Assembly (NCBI RefSeq): GCF_030816965.1
Contig: NZ_JAUSYQ010000002.1
Location: 3,753,001-3,817,000 of the forward strand
DNA: 64,000 nt
From: Streptomyces canus
GTDB lineage: Bacteria > Actinomycetota > Actinomycetes > Streptomycetales > Streptomycetaceae
Reading direction: 5' to 3'
Shown: positions 7,939 to 16,588 of the stretch, piece by piece
Numbering within the stretch: position 1 is the first letter of the stretch
Layout of the letters: every line of letters starts with the position of its first letter
Made by a program: the position numbers and the translations under genes
Notes under the pieces: generated by a model
The model's database searches: none
What the model was told of the DNA's origin: nothing
Seen by the model: the letters and a program-made list of their open reading frames with translations, nothing else

Positions 7939-8898
7939 GTGGAACAGGTAAGCGAACCCTTCACCATCGATCTGCGCCGGCTGACCGTGCTGCGCGAGCT
8001 TCAGCGCCGGGGCAGTCTGGCGAGGACGGCGGAGGCCCTGCACCTGACCCCGTCCGCCGTCTCGCAGCAGATCGCGGCGCTGGCCCGCGAGACGGGCGTA
8101 CCTCTGACGGAGAAGGACGGCCGAGGCGTACGGCTGACCGGTCAGGCGCGTGTGCTGCTGGCTCACGCCGACGCCATCGCGGCCCAGCTGGAGCGGGCGC
8201 GGGCCGACTTGGGGGCGTACGGGGAGGGCGGTCGGGGGTCGGTGACGATCGGCTGTCTGTCGAGCGGGATCCTCGGCCTGCTGCCGGGCGTGCTGCGGGC
8301 GCTGGGCGACCGTCTGCCTCGGGTCCGGGTCGACGTGGTGGAGTCCGAGCCGCCGGACCTGTTCACGGCGTTGGACGCGGGCCAGGTCGATGTGGCCGTG
8401 GCGGTGCATTTCGCGGCGGCACCCCCGCACACGGACGCCCGCTACAGCCGCACCGAGCTGTTCACCGACGTGATGGACATCGCCGTCCCGGCCGGCCACC
8501 GGTTGGCCGGGCGCGAGCGCGTCGCCCTGCGTGAACTGGCCGCGGAGGCATGGATCGTGGGGGACGCGCGCAGTTGCGTGGGTGCGGTGGCGCGGTCGGT
8601 GTGCGCGGCGGCCGGGTTCACCCCGGACATCCGGCACGCGGTCAGCGACTGGGGCGCGCTGGCGGCGCTGGTCGAGGCGGGCCAGGGAGTGGCGCTGGTC
8701 CCCCGCCTGGTCCGCCCGGCATACGTCCACCGCGACCTGGCGCTGCTCACGACGGAGGACGGGGCGCCCCCGTCCCGGCACGTCTTCGCGGCGGTGCGGA
8801 CGGGGGCGGAGGGAGATCCGGTGCTGGCGACGGTCCTGGATCAACTACGGCTGTCGGGCCTGGAGTTCACCCGCAGGGATCAGCAACGGGCCTTATGA
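7939..8898 (+). CDS. LysR-family regulator with a TTA last codon
   Basis: A 319-residue LysR-type regulator. Residues about 9-70 are the winged helix (LRRLTVLRELQRRGSLARTAEAL, then TPSAVSQQIAALARETGVPL) and the rest is a LysR substrate-binding domain (VTIGCLSSGILGLLPGVL). The GTG start at 7939 follows a 51-bp divergent gap with the hydrolase gene, the classical arrangement for a LysR target. The final sense codon, 8893-8895, is TTA, the rare codon read by the bldA tRNA; the stop TGA follows directly. The last six bases overlap the end of the convergent GNAT gene. Confidence 0.92.
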   Translation: MEQVSEPFTIDLRRLTVLRELQRRGSLARTAEALHLTPSAVSQQIAALARETGVPLTEKDGRGVRLTGQARVLLAHADAIAAQLERARADLGAYGEGGRGSVTIGCLSSGILGLLPGVLRALGDRLPRVRVDVVESEPPDLFTALDAGQVDVAVAVHFAAAPPHTDARYSRTELFTDVMDIAVPAGHRLAGRERVALRELAAEAWIVGDARSCVGAVARSVCAAAGFTPDIRHAVSDWGALAALVEAGQGVALVPRLVRPAYVHRDLALLTTEDGAPPSRHVFAAVRTGAEGDPVLATVLDQLRLSGLEFTRRDQQRAL

Positions 8899-9396
8899 GC
8901 CGGGCGGTGTGATCGTCCAGTGGTTGCTGCGCAGGACCCGGTCCGCGAACGGCATGTCGAGTTGGCCGACCAGACGGAAGCCCAGGGAGCGGCAGATGCC
9001 GTTCGAGGGGCCGTTGCTCGTGGCCGGGAACGCGTGGATGTCACCCCAGCGGTCCTCGCTCCACGCCCGTTCGAGCAGCGCGCGGACCGCCCGCTTGCCC
9101 AGTCCCCGTCCCTGGAACTCCGGCAGCACCATCCAGCCGATCTCGGTGAGGGGCCCGTCCCCGGGGTCGTGGGACCACACGGTCACCGACCCCGCCACCA
9201 CGTCGGGCCGGTCCGGTTCGGGGACGATCATCTTGATCCAGGACTCGCCGGCCGCCGCTTCCTCCGCGTCCCGGCGCACCTTGTCCTCGATGCCCTCCCG
9301 CGGCAACGGCCCGCCGAGCCCGGCCATCATGACCGGGTCGCAGCGCATCCGGACGTAGGCGTCCACGTCGTCCACCGTGACATCGCGCAACCACAC
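8893..9396 (-). CDS. GNAT-family N-acetyltransferase
   Basis: A 167-residue acetyltransferase. The acetyl-CoA-binding segment is VLPEFQGRGLGKRAVRALLERA (Q/R-x-x-G-x-G), followed by SNGPSNGICRSLGFRLVG, typical of GNAT motifs A and B. I start it at GTG 9396, which has GGGGAG about eight bases upstream and lies 13 bp after the stop of the preceding GNAT gene; the longer frame back to 9525 is antisense-like in composition and would overlap that gene by more than 100 bp. Probably co-transcribed with the next GNAT gene and aroA. Acceptor unknown. Confidence 0.85.
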   Translation of the reverse strand: MWLRDVTVDDVDAYVRMRCDPVMMAGLGGPLPREGIEDKVRRDAEEAAAGESWIKMIVPEPDRPDVVAGSVTVWSHDPGDGPLTEIGWMVLPEFQGRGLGKRAVRALLERAWSEDRWGDIHAFPATSNGPSNGICRSLGFRLVGQLDMPFADRVLRSNHWTITPPGS

Positions 9397-9409
9397 GCTG
9401 CCGCTCCCC

Positions 9410-10042
9410 TCATCCCCGCCGCGCCACGAACCCCGCCACCCGCTCCTCCAACCGCTTCCGGCACCCCGGCCACTCCTGCGCCGTGATGGAGAAGATCGCC
9501 GAGTCCCGCAGCCGTCCGTCCTCACCGGGCGCCCAGGAGCGCGACCAGTTCCGCAGGACGCCCTCGAAACGGGCGCCGACGCTCTGGATCGCCGCGCGGG
9601 AGCGTTCGTTGCGGGCGTCCGTCTTCAGATCGACCCGGGCGACGTCCCACTCCTCGAAGGCGTGCCGGAAGAGCAGCAGCTTGGCCTCGGCGTTGATGCC
9701 CGTCCCCTGCGCCGAGCCCGCCAGCCAGGTGAAACCGACCTCCACGGCGTCGAGTCGGTCCTGCGACCGCCAGCACCGCGGTTCCCAGAACGACGTGGCC
9801 CCCACCGCCCGTCCCGTCGCGACCGACACCTGTGCGTACGGCGCGAGCCGCCCCGCCGCCGCCCGCGCAAGCTGCGCGTCGACGTAGTCACCGACTTCGT
9901 CGGCCCTGGGCACCCAGGTGAACTCGTACGTACCGCGGTTCTCCTCCGCCGCCACGGCCAGGTCCGCCGTGTGCTCGTGGCCCAGCGGTTCCAGGCGCAC
10001 CAACTCGCCTGCCAGGACCGGCCCTTCCAGCTGGAAACTCAA
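9410..10042 (-). CDS. GNAT acetyltransferase, RimJ/RimL-like
   Basis: A GNAT protein of about 210 residues of the Acetyltransf_3 kind, which acetylates N termini of ribosomal proteins or small molecules. Motifs: [13 protein letters not shown] near the start, [25 protein letters not shown] and [28 protein letters not shown], close to the RimJ/RimL consensus. The start is uncertain: TTG at 10042 lies just after the aroA stop and is my choice; an ATG at 10090 would overlap aroA by 41 bp and has no ribosome binding site. Downstream of aroA and upstream of a second GNAT gene on the same strand. Confidence 0.83.
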   Translation of the reverse strand: MSFQLEGPVLAGELVRLEPLGHEHTADLAVAAEENRGTYEFTWVPRADEVGDYVDAQLARAAAGRLAPYAQVSVATGRAVGATSFWEPRCWRSQDRLDAVEVGFTWLAGSAQGTGINAEAKLLLFRHAFEEWDVARVDLKTDARNERSRAAIQSVGARFEGVLRNWSRSWAPGEDGRLRDSAIFSITAQEWPGCRKRLEERVAGFVARRG

Positions 10043-10049
10043 CGCCTCG

Positions 10050-11324
10050 TCAACCCCCGATGGTCCTTCGCAGCTCCGCGAACGCCTCATGGAAACCGGG
10101 GAAAGTCTTGCGTACACATCCGGGGTCGTCGAACGAGATTCCCGGTACCCGAAGGCCGGTGACCGCGAAGGACATGACGATGCGGTGGTCGCCGTATGTC
10201 GTGATGCGGGTGCCAGCCGAAGGAGCGGCCCCCGGTTGGATCTCGATCCAGTCCGGGCCGGTCGCCACCCGCACGCCCAGCCGGCGCAGATTCTCCGCGC
10301 AGGCCTCCAGGCGGTCGCACTCCTTCACCCGCGTATTCGCCACGTCCTCGATGCGGACGGGGGCGGAGGCGAAGGGGGCGATCGCCGCGAGCGTCGGCAT
10401 CGTGTCCGAGATGTCCCGCATGTTGACCGTGAGGCCGCGCAGTTCGCCGGTGCCCCGGACGGTGGTGGCCGTGGTGCCGACGGACACCTCCGCTCCCATC
10501 CGCCGTAGTACGTCCACGAAGCCGAGGTCGCCCTGGAGCGCGCCCGTGCCCAGGCCCGGGACGGTCACTGCGGCGCCCGGGGTCACCGCCGCCGCCGCGA
10601 AGAAGTAGCTCGCCGTGGACGCGTCGGGTTCGATCGCGTAGGTCGTGGCGCGGTAGCCGCCCGGCGGGACGACGAAGACGTCGCCCTCCCTCGCCACCTC
10701 CACCCCGAACGCCCGCATCATCGCGAGGGTGATCTCGACGTACGGCGCCGACACCAGGTCCGTGACGCGGATGCGCAGGCCCCGGCGGGTCAGGGGGCCC
10801 AGTAGCAGGAGTGCGGTGAGGTACTGGGAGGACTGGCCCGCGTCCAGCGTCACCTCGCCGCCCTCCACGCCCGCCGCTCGCACTGTCAGCGGGTGATGTC
10901 CCTCCGCTTCCTCGTGCCGCAGGTCCACGCCCAGGTCGCGCAGCGCACGCGACAGCGGCAACAGGGGGCGCCTGCGCATCTGGGGCGAGGCGTCGAAGCG
11001 GTACGTGCCGTGGCCGGCCGCGGCCAGGGTGGGCAGGAAGCGGGCGGTTGTCGCGCCGTCACGGCAGTACACGTCCGCCTCGGCGGCGGCCGGTCCCTGC
11101 GGCCGGCCGTCCACCTGCCACGCGTCCGGCGTACGGCCCACCCGGTAGCCCAGTCGTACCAGGCCCTCGGCGAAGCCCTCGGTGTCGTCCGAGCGGAGGG
11201 GGCGTACGAGGGTGGTGACTCCGTCGGCCGCTGCGGCCAGGAAGAGGGCCCGGGCGGTGATGGACTTCGAGCCGGGGAGGGAGAGGGTCTGCGGGGCGGG
11301 CGTGTCGGCGGGCATGCCCCTCAT
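10050..11324 (-). CDS. aroA: 3-phosphoshikimate 1-carboxyvinyltransferase (EPSP synthase)
   Basis: A 424-residue enzyme transferring the enolpyruvyl group of PEP to shikimate-3-phosphate in aromatic amino acid synthesis. Motifs in order: [17 protein letters not shown] (PEP/phosphate contacts), [91 protein letters not shown] and [12 protein letters not shown]. The loop that reads NAGTA in E. coli reads DGATT here, putting Ala91 at the Gly96 position. Streptomycetes often carry more than one aroA; whether this is the main copy cannot be decided here. Start is ATG 11324 or 11315. Confidence 0.93.
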   Translation of the reverse strand: MRGMPADTPAPQTLSLPGSKSITARALFLAAAADGVTTLVRPLRSDDTEGFAEGLVRLGYRVGRTPDAWQVDGRPQGPAAAEADVYCRDGATTARFLPTLAAAGHGTYRFDASPQMRRRPLLPLSRALRDLGVDLRHEEAEGHHPLTVRAAGVEGGEVTLDAGQSSQYLTALLLLGPLTRRGLRIRVTDLVSAPYVEITLAMMRAFGVEVAREGDVFVVPPGGYRATTYAIEPDASTASYFFAAAAVTPGAAVTVPGLGTGALQGDLGFVDVLRRMGAEVSVGTTATTVRGTGELRGLTVNMRDISDTMPTLAAIAPFASAPVRIEDVANTRVKECDRLEACAENLRRLGVRVATGPDWIEIQPGAAPSAGTRITTYGDHRIVMSFAVTGLRVPGISFDDPGCVRKTFPGFHEAFAELRRTIGG

Positions 11325-11375
11325 GATCGCCCACGACCACCCCCGGCGCGGGGACGTCCACGGGGTGGACCTCGT

Positions 11376-11633
11376 TCAGGCGCGACGCCCGGAGCGTGGC
11401 CCCCGCTTCCACCGGTCGTCCGGCAGCGGCGCCTTCCGGTCCGTCTGCACCTGGAGTTCGTAGTACGAGTCGGCCGCCGTTCCGTGCCACGCCTCGTCGT
11501 GTGCGGCCAGCGCGCCGCGCAGGCCGCCCCCGGCCGTGCCCCGTCTGCGGACGTGTCCGGCCAGGGCCGTGAAGAGCCCGAGCACGATGGCGAGAGAACC
11601 GATGACGATCAGGAGCGGCATCAACTGACCCAT
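11376..11633 (-). CDS. Small single-pass membrane protein
   Basis: An 85-residue protein with one N-terminal transmembrane helix (LLIVIGSLAIVLGLFTALAG, residues about 6-25), then an arginine-rich cytoplasmic segment (GHVRRRGTAGGGLRG) and a hydrophilic tail YYELQVQTDRKAPLPDD. I do not recognise a family. The ATG at 11633 places the hydrophobic helix at the N terminus; the longer frame back to 12095 runs antisense into the GH3 gene. Same strand as aroA, 51 bp upstream of it, so co-transcription is possible. Confidence 0.6.
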   Translation of the reverse strand: MGQLMPLLIVIGSLAIVLGLFTALAGHVRRRGTAGGGLRGALAAHDEAWHGTAADSYYELQVQTDRKAPLPDDRWKRGPRSGRRA

Positions 11634-11913
11634 GCAGCGACCGTACGCCGTGCAAGTCGCCGACTCATCAGTCCCGTTGGCCCCGGCCGCACCAACTTGG
11701 GGATATTCGGCCCGAGCCGGGAACCCCGCCCCGCCGCCGCTCGTCCAATGCGCAAGCTGCCGGAGAGTCACCGTGGTACGGCGTCGGCCTCGCTGCTGGC
11801 TGCGAACGCTGACCAACCCTCTCCTGCGTACTGCGGCCGGCAGCACGCCGTCATCGGCGCGCCCCCCTCCAACTGCGCCGATGGCGGCCCCTCCCTGGTT
11901 GCTGCGCGCTCCC

Positions 11914-11960
11914 TTGACTGGCAGAAACTTCCCGGATATTGGTGACCCCTCGGAAGTTTC
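11914..11960 (+). promoter_or_regulatory. Promoter with straddling inverted repeat before the GH3 gene
   Basis: The 358-bp gap before the GH3 gene contains TTGACT (11914-11919), a 17-bp spacer and TATTGG (11937-11942), a fair HrdB-type promoter. A perfect 9-bp hyphenated inverted repeat, GAAACTTCC (11924-11932) and GGAAGTTTC (11952-11960), puts one arm inside the spacer and the other just downstream of the expected transcription start. That layout suits repression by a dimeric regulator. Nothing else recognisable was seen in the rest of the gap. Confidence 0.6.
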
Positions 11961-11991
11961 CTTCAGCGGATCACCTCCGGAAGGAGCGCAC

Positions 11992-13776
11992 GTGCCCTCC
12001 AGACGTACCGTCCTCGCCGCCACGGCAGGCGTCGCCGCCTCACTCGCCATCGGCGGGACCGCACACGCCGACGACAAGAAGCTCCGCTCCCTCATCTCCC
12101 GTATGACGATCGAGGAGAAGGTCGGCCAACTCTTCGTGATGCGGGTCTACGGCCACTCCGCCACCGCCCCCGACCAGGCCGACGCCGACGCCAACCTCAA
12201 GGAGATCGGCGTCCGTACGGCCGCCGAGATGATCGCCAGGTACCGGGTGGGCGGGATCATCTACTTCACCTGGGCGCACAACACCCGTGATCCGCACCAG
12301 ATCGCGGACCTGTCGAACGGCATCCAGAAGGCGTCCCTGCGACAGCCGCGCGGACTGCCCGTCCTCGTCTCCACCGACCAGGAGCACGGGATCGTCTGCC
12401 GGGTCGGTGAGCCCGCCACCCTCTTCCCGGGCGCCATGGCGATCGGTGCCGGCGGGTCGCGCAAGGACGCCCACGCCCTCGGCCGTGTCGCCGGGCAGGA
12501 GCTCAGGGCCATCGGCATCCGGCAGAACTACTCCCCCGTCGCCGACGTCAACGTCAACCCGGCCAACCCCGTCATCGGCGTCCGCTCCTTCGGCTCCGAG
12601 GCCGGCGCGGTCGCCGGGCTCGTGGCGGCCGAGGTCGCCGGGTACCAGGGCGCCGGGGTCGCCGCGACCGCCAAGCACTTCCCGGGGCACGGGGACACCG
12701 CCGTCGACAGCCACTACGGCTTCCCGGTCATCACCCACAGCCGGGAACTGTGGGAGAAGCTGGACGCCGTTCCCTTCCGGGCCGCGATCCGCGCCGGCAT
12801 CGACTCGATCATGACCGCGCACATCCAGTTCCCGGCCCTCGATGCCTCCGGCGACCCGGCCACCCTGTCCCACCCGATCCTCACCGGCATCCTGCGCGGC
12901 GAACTCGGCTACGACGGGGTCGTGGTCACGGACTCCCTCGGCATGGAGGGCGTCCGCACGAAGTACGGCGACGACCGCGTCCCCGTCCTCGCTCTCAAGG
13001 CCGGTGTCGACCAGCTGCTCAACCCGCCGTCCCTGGACGTCGCGTGGAACGCCGTCCTGAGGGCCGTACAGGGCGGCGAGCTCACCGAGGCGCGGCTGGA
13101 CGAGTCGATCCTGCGGATCCTGCGGCTCAAGGCCCGGCTGGGGCTCTTCGAGAAGCCGTACGTCAGCCACGGCGGCGTCACCCGGACCGTCGGCACCCCG
13201 GCCCACCTCGCCGCGGCCGACCGGATCGCCGAGCGGACGACGACCCTGCTGGTCAACGAGGGGCGGCTGCTGCCCCTGAACCGCAACACCCACCCCAAGC
13301 TGCTGGTGGTGGGCGCCGACCCCGCCTCCCCCTCCGGCACGACGGGCCCGCCGACCGGGGTCCTCGCTGCGGCCCTCACCGAACTGGGCTTCACGGCCAC
13401 CGCCCTGCCGACCGGTACGGCCCCCTCGGCGGCCACCATCGCCCAGGCCGTCGCCGCCGCGCAGGACGCGGACGCGGTGATCGTGGGGACGTACAACATC
13501 ACGGCCGCCCAGAAGACACTCGTCGAGCAGCTCGTGGCGACCGGGAGGCCGGTGGTGGCGGTCGCGATCCGCAATCCCTACGACGTGGCCCAACTGCCCA
13601 CTGTCCCGGCTTACCTGGCGGCCTACTCCTGGACCGACGTCGAACTGCGGGCGGCGGCACGGGTGATCGCCGGAACGGCGGCGCCGCGCGGGAGGCTGCC
13701 GGTGCCGGTGCAGCGGGCGGACGATCCGGCGAAGGTGCTGTACCCGGTCGGGCACGGGCTGTCGTACGGCCGATAG
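11992..13776 (+). CDS. Tat-exported glycoside hydrolase family 3 (NagZ-like beta-N-acetylhexosaminidase)
   Basis: A 594-residue secreted hydrolase. The N terminus carries a twin-arginine signal (PSRRTVLAATAGVAAS) with probable cleavage after AHA near residue 26. The GH3 catalytic domain has the NagZ-type loop KHFPGHGDTAVDSH (from Lys228), characteristic of N-acetyl-beta-glucosaminidases using a His/Asp dyad, and the nucleophile Asp314 in VVVTDSLGMEGV. A C-terminal GH3 domain (about 400-594) follows, which short NagZ proteins lack. Likely role: trimming GlcNAc from muropeptides or chitin oligomers outside the cell. GTG 11992 is preceded by GGAAGGAG. Confidence 0.92.
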   Translation: MPSRRTVLAATAGVAASLAIGGTAHADDKKLRSLISRMTIEEKVGQLFVMRVYGHSATAPDQADADANLKEIGVRTAAEMIARYRVGGIIYFTWAHNTRDPHQIADLSNGIQKASLRQPRGLPVLVSTDQEHGIVCRVGEPATLFPGAMAIGAGGSRKDAHALGRVAGQELRAIGIRQNYSPVADVNVNPANPVIGVRSFGSEAGAVAGLVAAEVAGYQGAGVAATAKHFPGHGDTAVDSHYGFPVITHSRELWEKLDAVPFRAAIRAGIDSIMTAHIQFPALDASGDPATLSHPILTGILRGELGYDGVVVTDSLGMEGVRTKYGDDRVPVLALKAGVDQLLNPPSLDVAWNAVLRAVQGGELTEARLDESILRILRLKARLGLFEKPYVSHGGVTRTVGTPAHLAAADRIAERTTTLLVNEGRLLPLNRNTHPKLLVVGADPASPSGTTGPPTGVLAAALTELGFTATALPTGTAPSAATIAQAVAAAQDADAVIVGTYNITAAQKTLVEQLVATGRPVVAVAIRNPYDVAQLPTVPAYLAAYSWTDVELRAAARVIAGTAAPRGRLPVPVQRADDPAKVLYPVGHGLSYGR

Positions 13777-13903
13777 CGCGCGGGACGTAGTTCCCGTACG
13801 ACTCGCAACTCGTACATCACCCCCGAAAGGCGCAAAGGACCCCACACGTCTGGCGTGGCCCCGCCGCGACGGTCACGCTGGACGGCGGGGTCAGTGCGGG
13901 GGG

Positions 13904-14551
13904 ATGGCGATGCGCGACAGGTTTTCCACGGGGGTGGTGTGTGTACTGCCGGCGCTGCTCGCCGCCCTGCTGACGGGGTGCACGCAGCCGGCGGCCGGCG
14001 GGGAGAGCGACGAGGGGACCGCCGCCACGGCCTCGGTCTCGCCGTCCGCGACCCGGGCCTCCGGTTTCGGGGCGGTGTTCCTCGCGGTCGACGAGTGCAG
14101 CTCATTCGGCAAGGCCAGTTTCACCGAGGTGCCCTGCACCAGTGAGCGGGCGGCGGCACGGGTCGTGGCCCGGCACGACGGTACCCCGGCCGGCGGGCCG
14201 CCGTGCCCGGCGACCACCGACTTCGTGCTGCACATCAGCGAGCAGAGCCAGATCTCCGACGAGGACGGCGACGGGGCGGTACCGCAGGGATACGCCTGCA
14301 TGCGCAACCTGCAACCGCCGCACCCCGGTGACCCCGGTGGCGGGGGCGGACCGCGGACCATCGTCGGCGACTGCGTGTACGGCTCGGGCAGCGGGCAGGT
14401 CAGGGAGACCGCGTGTGACGGCAAGGGCGCGAGGAAACCGCAGTACAAGGTGGTGAAGGCGGTCGCCGAGCGCAGCCGGTGCCCGCTGTCGACGGCCCTG
14501 TACGTCCAGCTCGGCGGCGCTCAGCCGGTGGGCTGCGCCCGGCCGTTGTGA
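13904..14551 (+). CDS. Putative lipoprotein, function unknown
   Basis: A 215-residue exported protein with a type II signal peptide: basic start, hydrophobic stretch VLPALLAALLTGC and lipobox LLTGC with the lipidated Cys near residue 26. The mature part begins with a flexible Ser/Thr/Ala-rich linker, then contains several cysteines (DECSSFG, EVPCTSE, GPPCPATT, YACMRNL, GDCVYG, TACDG, SRCPLS, GCARPL) that could form disulfides. I recognise no family. A start at codon 3 (ATG 13910) is equally possible. Monocistronic and convergent with the S37 peptidase gene. Confidence 0.75.
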   Translation: MAMRDRFSTGVVCVLPALLAALLTGCTQPAAGGESDEGTAATASVSPSATRASGFGAVFLAVDECSSFGKASFTEVPCTSERAAARVVARHDGTPAGGPPCPATTDFVLHISEQSQISDEDGDGAVPQGYACMRNLQPPHPGDPGGGGGPRTIVGDCVYGSGSGQVRETACDGKGARKPQYKVVKAVAERSRCPLSTALYVQLGGAQPVGCARPL

Positions 14552-14575
14552 TCCCGGCCGGGCGCGGCGAGCGGA

Positions 14576-16015
14576 CTACGGACGCAGGGCGGGCTCGCGC
14601 TCCACGTCACGGACGTCCAGCTTCTTGTCGAACTTCGCGAGCGGCTTCGCCTCGGTCACGGCGGTGGCCGGGACGCCCGCCCAGGCGAGGATCCTGGCCG
14701 TGGCGAACGCCTTCTGGTCGGCGACCAGACCGGCGACGTTCGCCCCGTGGTTCATGCCGGGCGCGGTGAACACGTACGCGTCCTTCGCCCCCTTGTCGAC
14801 GCGGAACCGCTCCGCGCCCCACGGGTCGTTCTGGCCGTAGACGTAGAGCATGTGACGGGCGTTGTTCCGCACCCAGTTGTCCACGTCCCGCATCGCGTAC
14901 GGCTGGAACTTCGTCGGGATGTCCCGCGGGACGAAGTTGCGCGGCGGCTGGTAGCCGTAGCGGATGTACTTCTTCTCGATGTGCGGGAAGTGGATCGTCG
15001 GGGCGCCGAGCTGGGTGGCCGCCTGGTAGTAGTACGGCGTGTACGGCGCCAGGCCCTGGTCGGTGTAGAAGGAGAACCCGGAAATGGTGTCGATCGAGTT
15101 CCAGATCTGGTCGTCGGTCGCGGTCTTCGCGTCCGGCGGGACGAGCTCGTCGTCACCGCAGTTCGCCAGCAGGTTGTACTGCCAGAACCCCCAGACGTAG
15201 TCGAGGACGACGGCCTCGTAGGCCCGGTCCAGGCTGCCGACGGTGCTGAAGGTGAAGCCCTCCGCCGCCGCGTACTGGGCGTACTTCTTCTCCAGCGGCT
15301 CGCGCCGCACCAGGGCCTCGCGCTGCACCGCGTTCAGCCGGTCGCGGCACTCCTTGGTGCCGACCTTCTCGAAGAAGCGGTCGTAGGCGGAGTCCTCGTT
15401 GTTCACCACGTCGTTGGGGGCGACGTAGGCGACGACGCCGTCCATGTCCCGCGGGTAGAAGCGCTCGTAGTAGGTGGCGGTCATGCCGCCCTTGGAGCCG
15501 CCCGTGGAGATCCAGTTCTTCGGGTAGACCGTCTTCAGCGCCTTGAAGATGCGGTGCTGGTCACTGGCCGCCTGCCAGATGTCCAGCTTGGTCCAGTCGG
15601 CCGGGTCGGGCCGGGAGGGCGTGAAGAAGCGGTACTCCATGGAGACCTGGTTGCCGTCCACGATCTGGGTCGGCTCACGGCGGCTCGGAGTCGTCGAGAC
15701 GTTGTAGCCGCCGGTGTAGAAGACCGTCGGCCGGCCGGCGTCCTTGTGCAGCACGGTGATCCGCTGCTGGAACGTGCCCTTGGACGGGTGCCGGTGGTCG
15801 ACCGGCTGGGTGTAGTTCAGAACGAAGAAGCGGTAGCCGGTGTACGGCTTCTCCTCGATCAGGCTCATCCCCGGGACGGCGAGGAGCTGATCCTTGATGT
15901 CGGTGGTGGCACTGGTGCCGTCGGCCTCCGGCTCGGCGGCGGTGGCCGCCCCTGCCGTACTGACCGTGCCGATGAGCACGACCAGCGTGAGGAGCCATCT
16001 GAGCGCCTTGCGCAT
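14576..16015 (-). CDS. Secreted S37-family tripeptidyl aminopeptidase (PS-10 type)
   Basis: A 479-residue extracellular serine peptidase of MEROPS family S37, whose type member is the Streptomyces lividans PS-10 peptidase that releases tripeptides. A Sec signal peptide spans about residues 1-27. The nucleophile Ser174 sits in STGGSKGGMTA. Later acid and histidine candidates are in YVYGQNDPWGAERF and TAPGMNHGANVAGL. The FFVLNYTQPVDHRHP segment near residue 63 is a family signature. The length is normal. Expected role: nutrient peptide release or trimming of exported proteins. Separate transcript from its neighbours. Confidence 0.9.
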   Translation of the reverse strand: MRKALRWLLTLVVLIGTVSTAGAATAAEPEADGTSATTDIKDQLLAVPGMSLIEEKPYTGYRFFVLNYTQPVDHRHPSKGTFQQRITVLHKDAGRPTVFYTGGYNVSTTPSRREPTQIVDGNQVSMEYRFFTPSRPDPADWTKLDIWQAASDQHRIFKALKTVYPKNWISTGGSKGGMTATYYERFYPRDMDGVVAYVAPNDVVNNEDSAYDRFFEKVGTKECRDRLNAVQREALVRREPLEKKYAQYAAAEGFTFSTVGSLDRAYEAVVLDYVWGFWQYNLLANCGDDELVPPDAKTATDDQIWNSIDTISGFSFYTDQGLAPYTPYYYQAATQLGAPTIHFPHIEKKYIRYGYQPPRNFVPRDIPTKFQPYAMRDVDNWVRNNARHMLYVYGQNDPWGAERFRVDKGAKDAYVFTAPGMNHGANVAGLVADQKAFATARILAWAGVPATAVTEAKPLAKFDKKLDVRDVEREPALRP

Positions 16016-16125
16016 GCACCCTCCCCTGTGAGTACAGATGTGCGCCGGACGCTAGCGGCGCAAGTCCGGTCCGCACCAGGGGAGGTGACGCCACGATGGG
16101 GAAAACCCTGTGGGAAACCTGTGTC

Positions 16126-16515
16126 TCAGAGCCGGATCCAGCCGTCCGAGTCGTACTTGCCCCGGCCGACCTCGCCCTTCACCCACACCTTCCGCTGCCC
16201 GGCGTGCACGGTGACCGGACCGGCCCGGTACCTGTACCGGCCCACGTCCTCGACCGGCCGCAACCCGTAGGCCCGCAGACTCACTTTCATGTGCTGCCGG
16301 ACTCCGGGGCGCTTGGGAAGTGTCACCGCGCACACGTAACCGCGCCGCTTGTACACCTCCACGGTGCCGGTGGAGAACGGGAACGACCTGACCTTGCGCC
16401 CCTCGCAGGTCGAGGCCGCGGCCTGCGCCTGTCCCGGCACGGCGACCCCGAGCATCCCGGCCGCCACCGTCACGGCCAGTCCCACCGCCAGCCGCCGTAT
16501 CGCTCCACTCTTCAC
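16126..16515 (-). CDS. Small secreted protein, function unknown
   Basis: A 129-residue exported protein. Sec signal peptide of about 32 residues: basic RRLAV, hydrophobic VGLAVTVAAGMLGVAV, cleavage after AQA. The mature domain of about 95 residues is basic and has two cysteines (ASTCEGR and GYVCAVTL) that may pair; repeated short beta-like segments such as VEVYKRRGYVCAVTLP suggest a small beta fold. No family recognised. It lies between the S37 peptidase and the ABC exporter genes on the same strand, 73 bp after the ABC stop. Confidence 0.72.
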   Translation of the reverse strand: MKSGAIRRLAVGLAVTVAAGMLGVAVPGQAQAAASTCEGRKVRSFPFSTGTVEVYKRRGYVCAVTLPKRPGVRQHMKVSLRAYGLRPVEDVGRYRYRAGPVTVHAGQRKVWVKGEVGRGKYDSDGWIRL

Positions 16516-16588
16516 TGCCGTCCCTCCCGCAGCTCTTTGGCGTACAGATGTACGGACGCAGAGCGTATGTCGGACGGTTGCACGACCG

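Noticed and set aside
12040..13845. 601-codon minus-strand frame
   Set aside because: Antisense to the GH3 gene, which has a Tat signal, catalytic motifs and a strong ribosome binding site.
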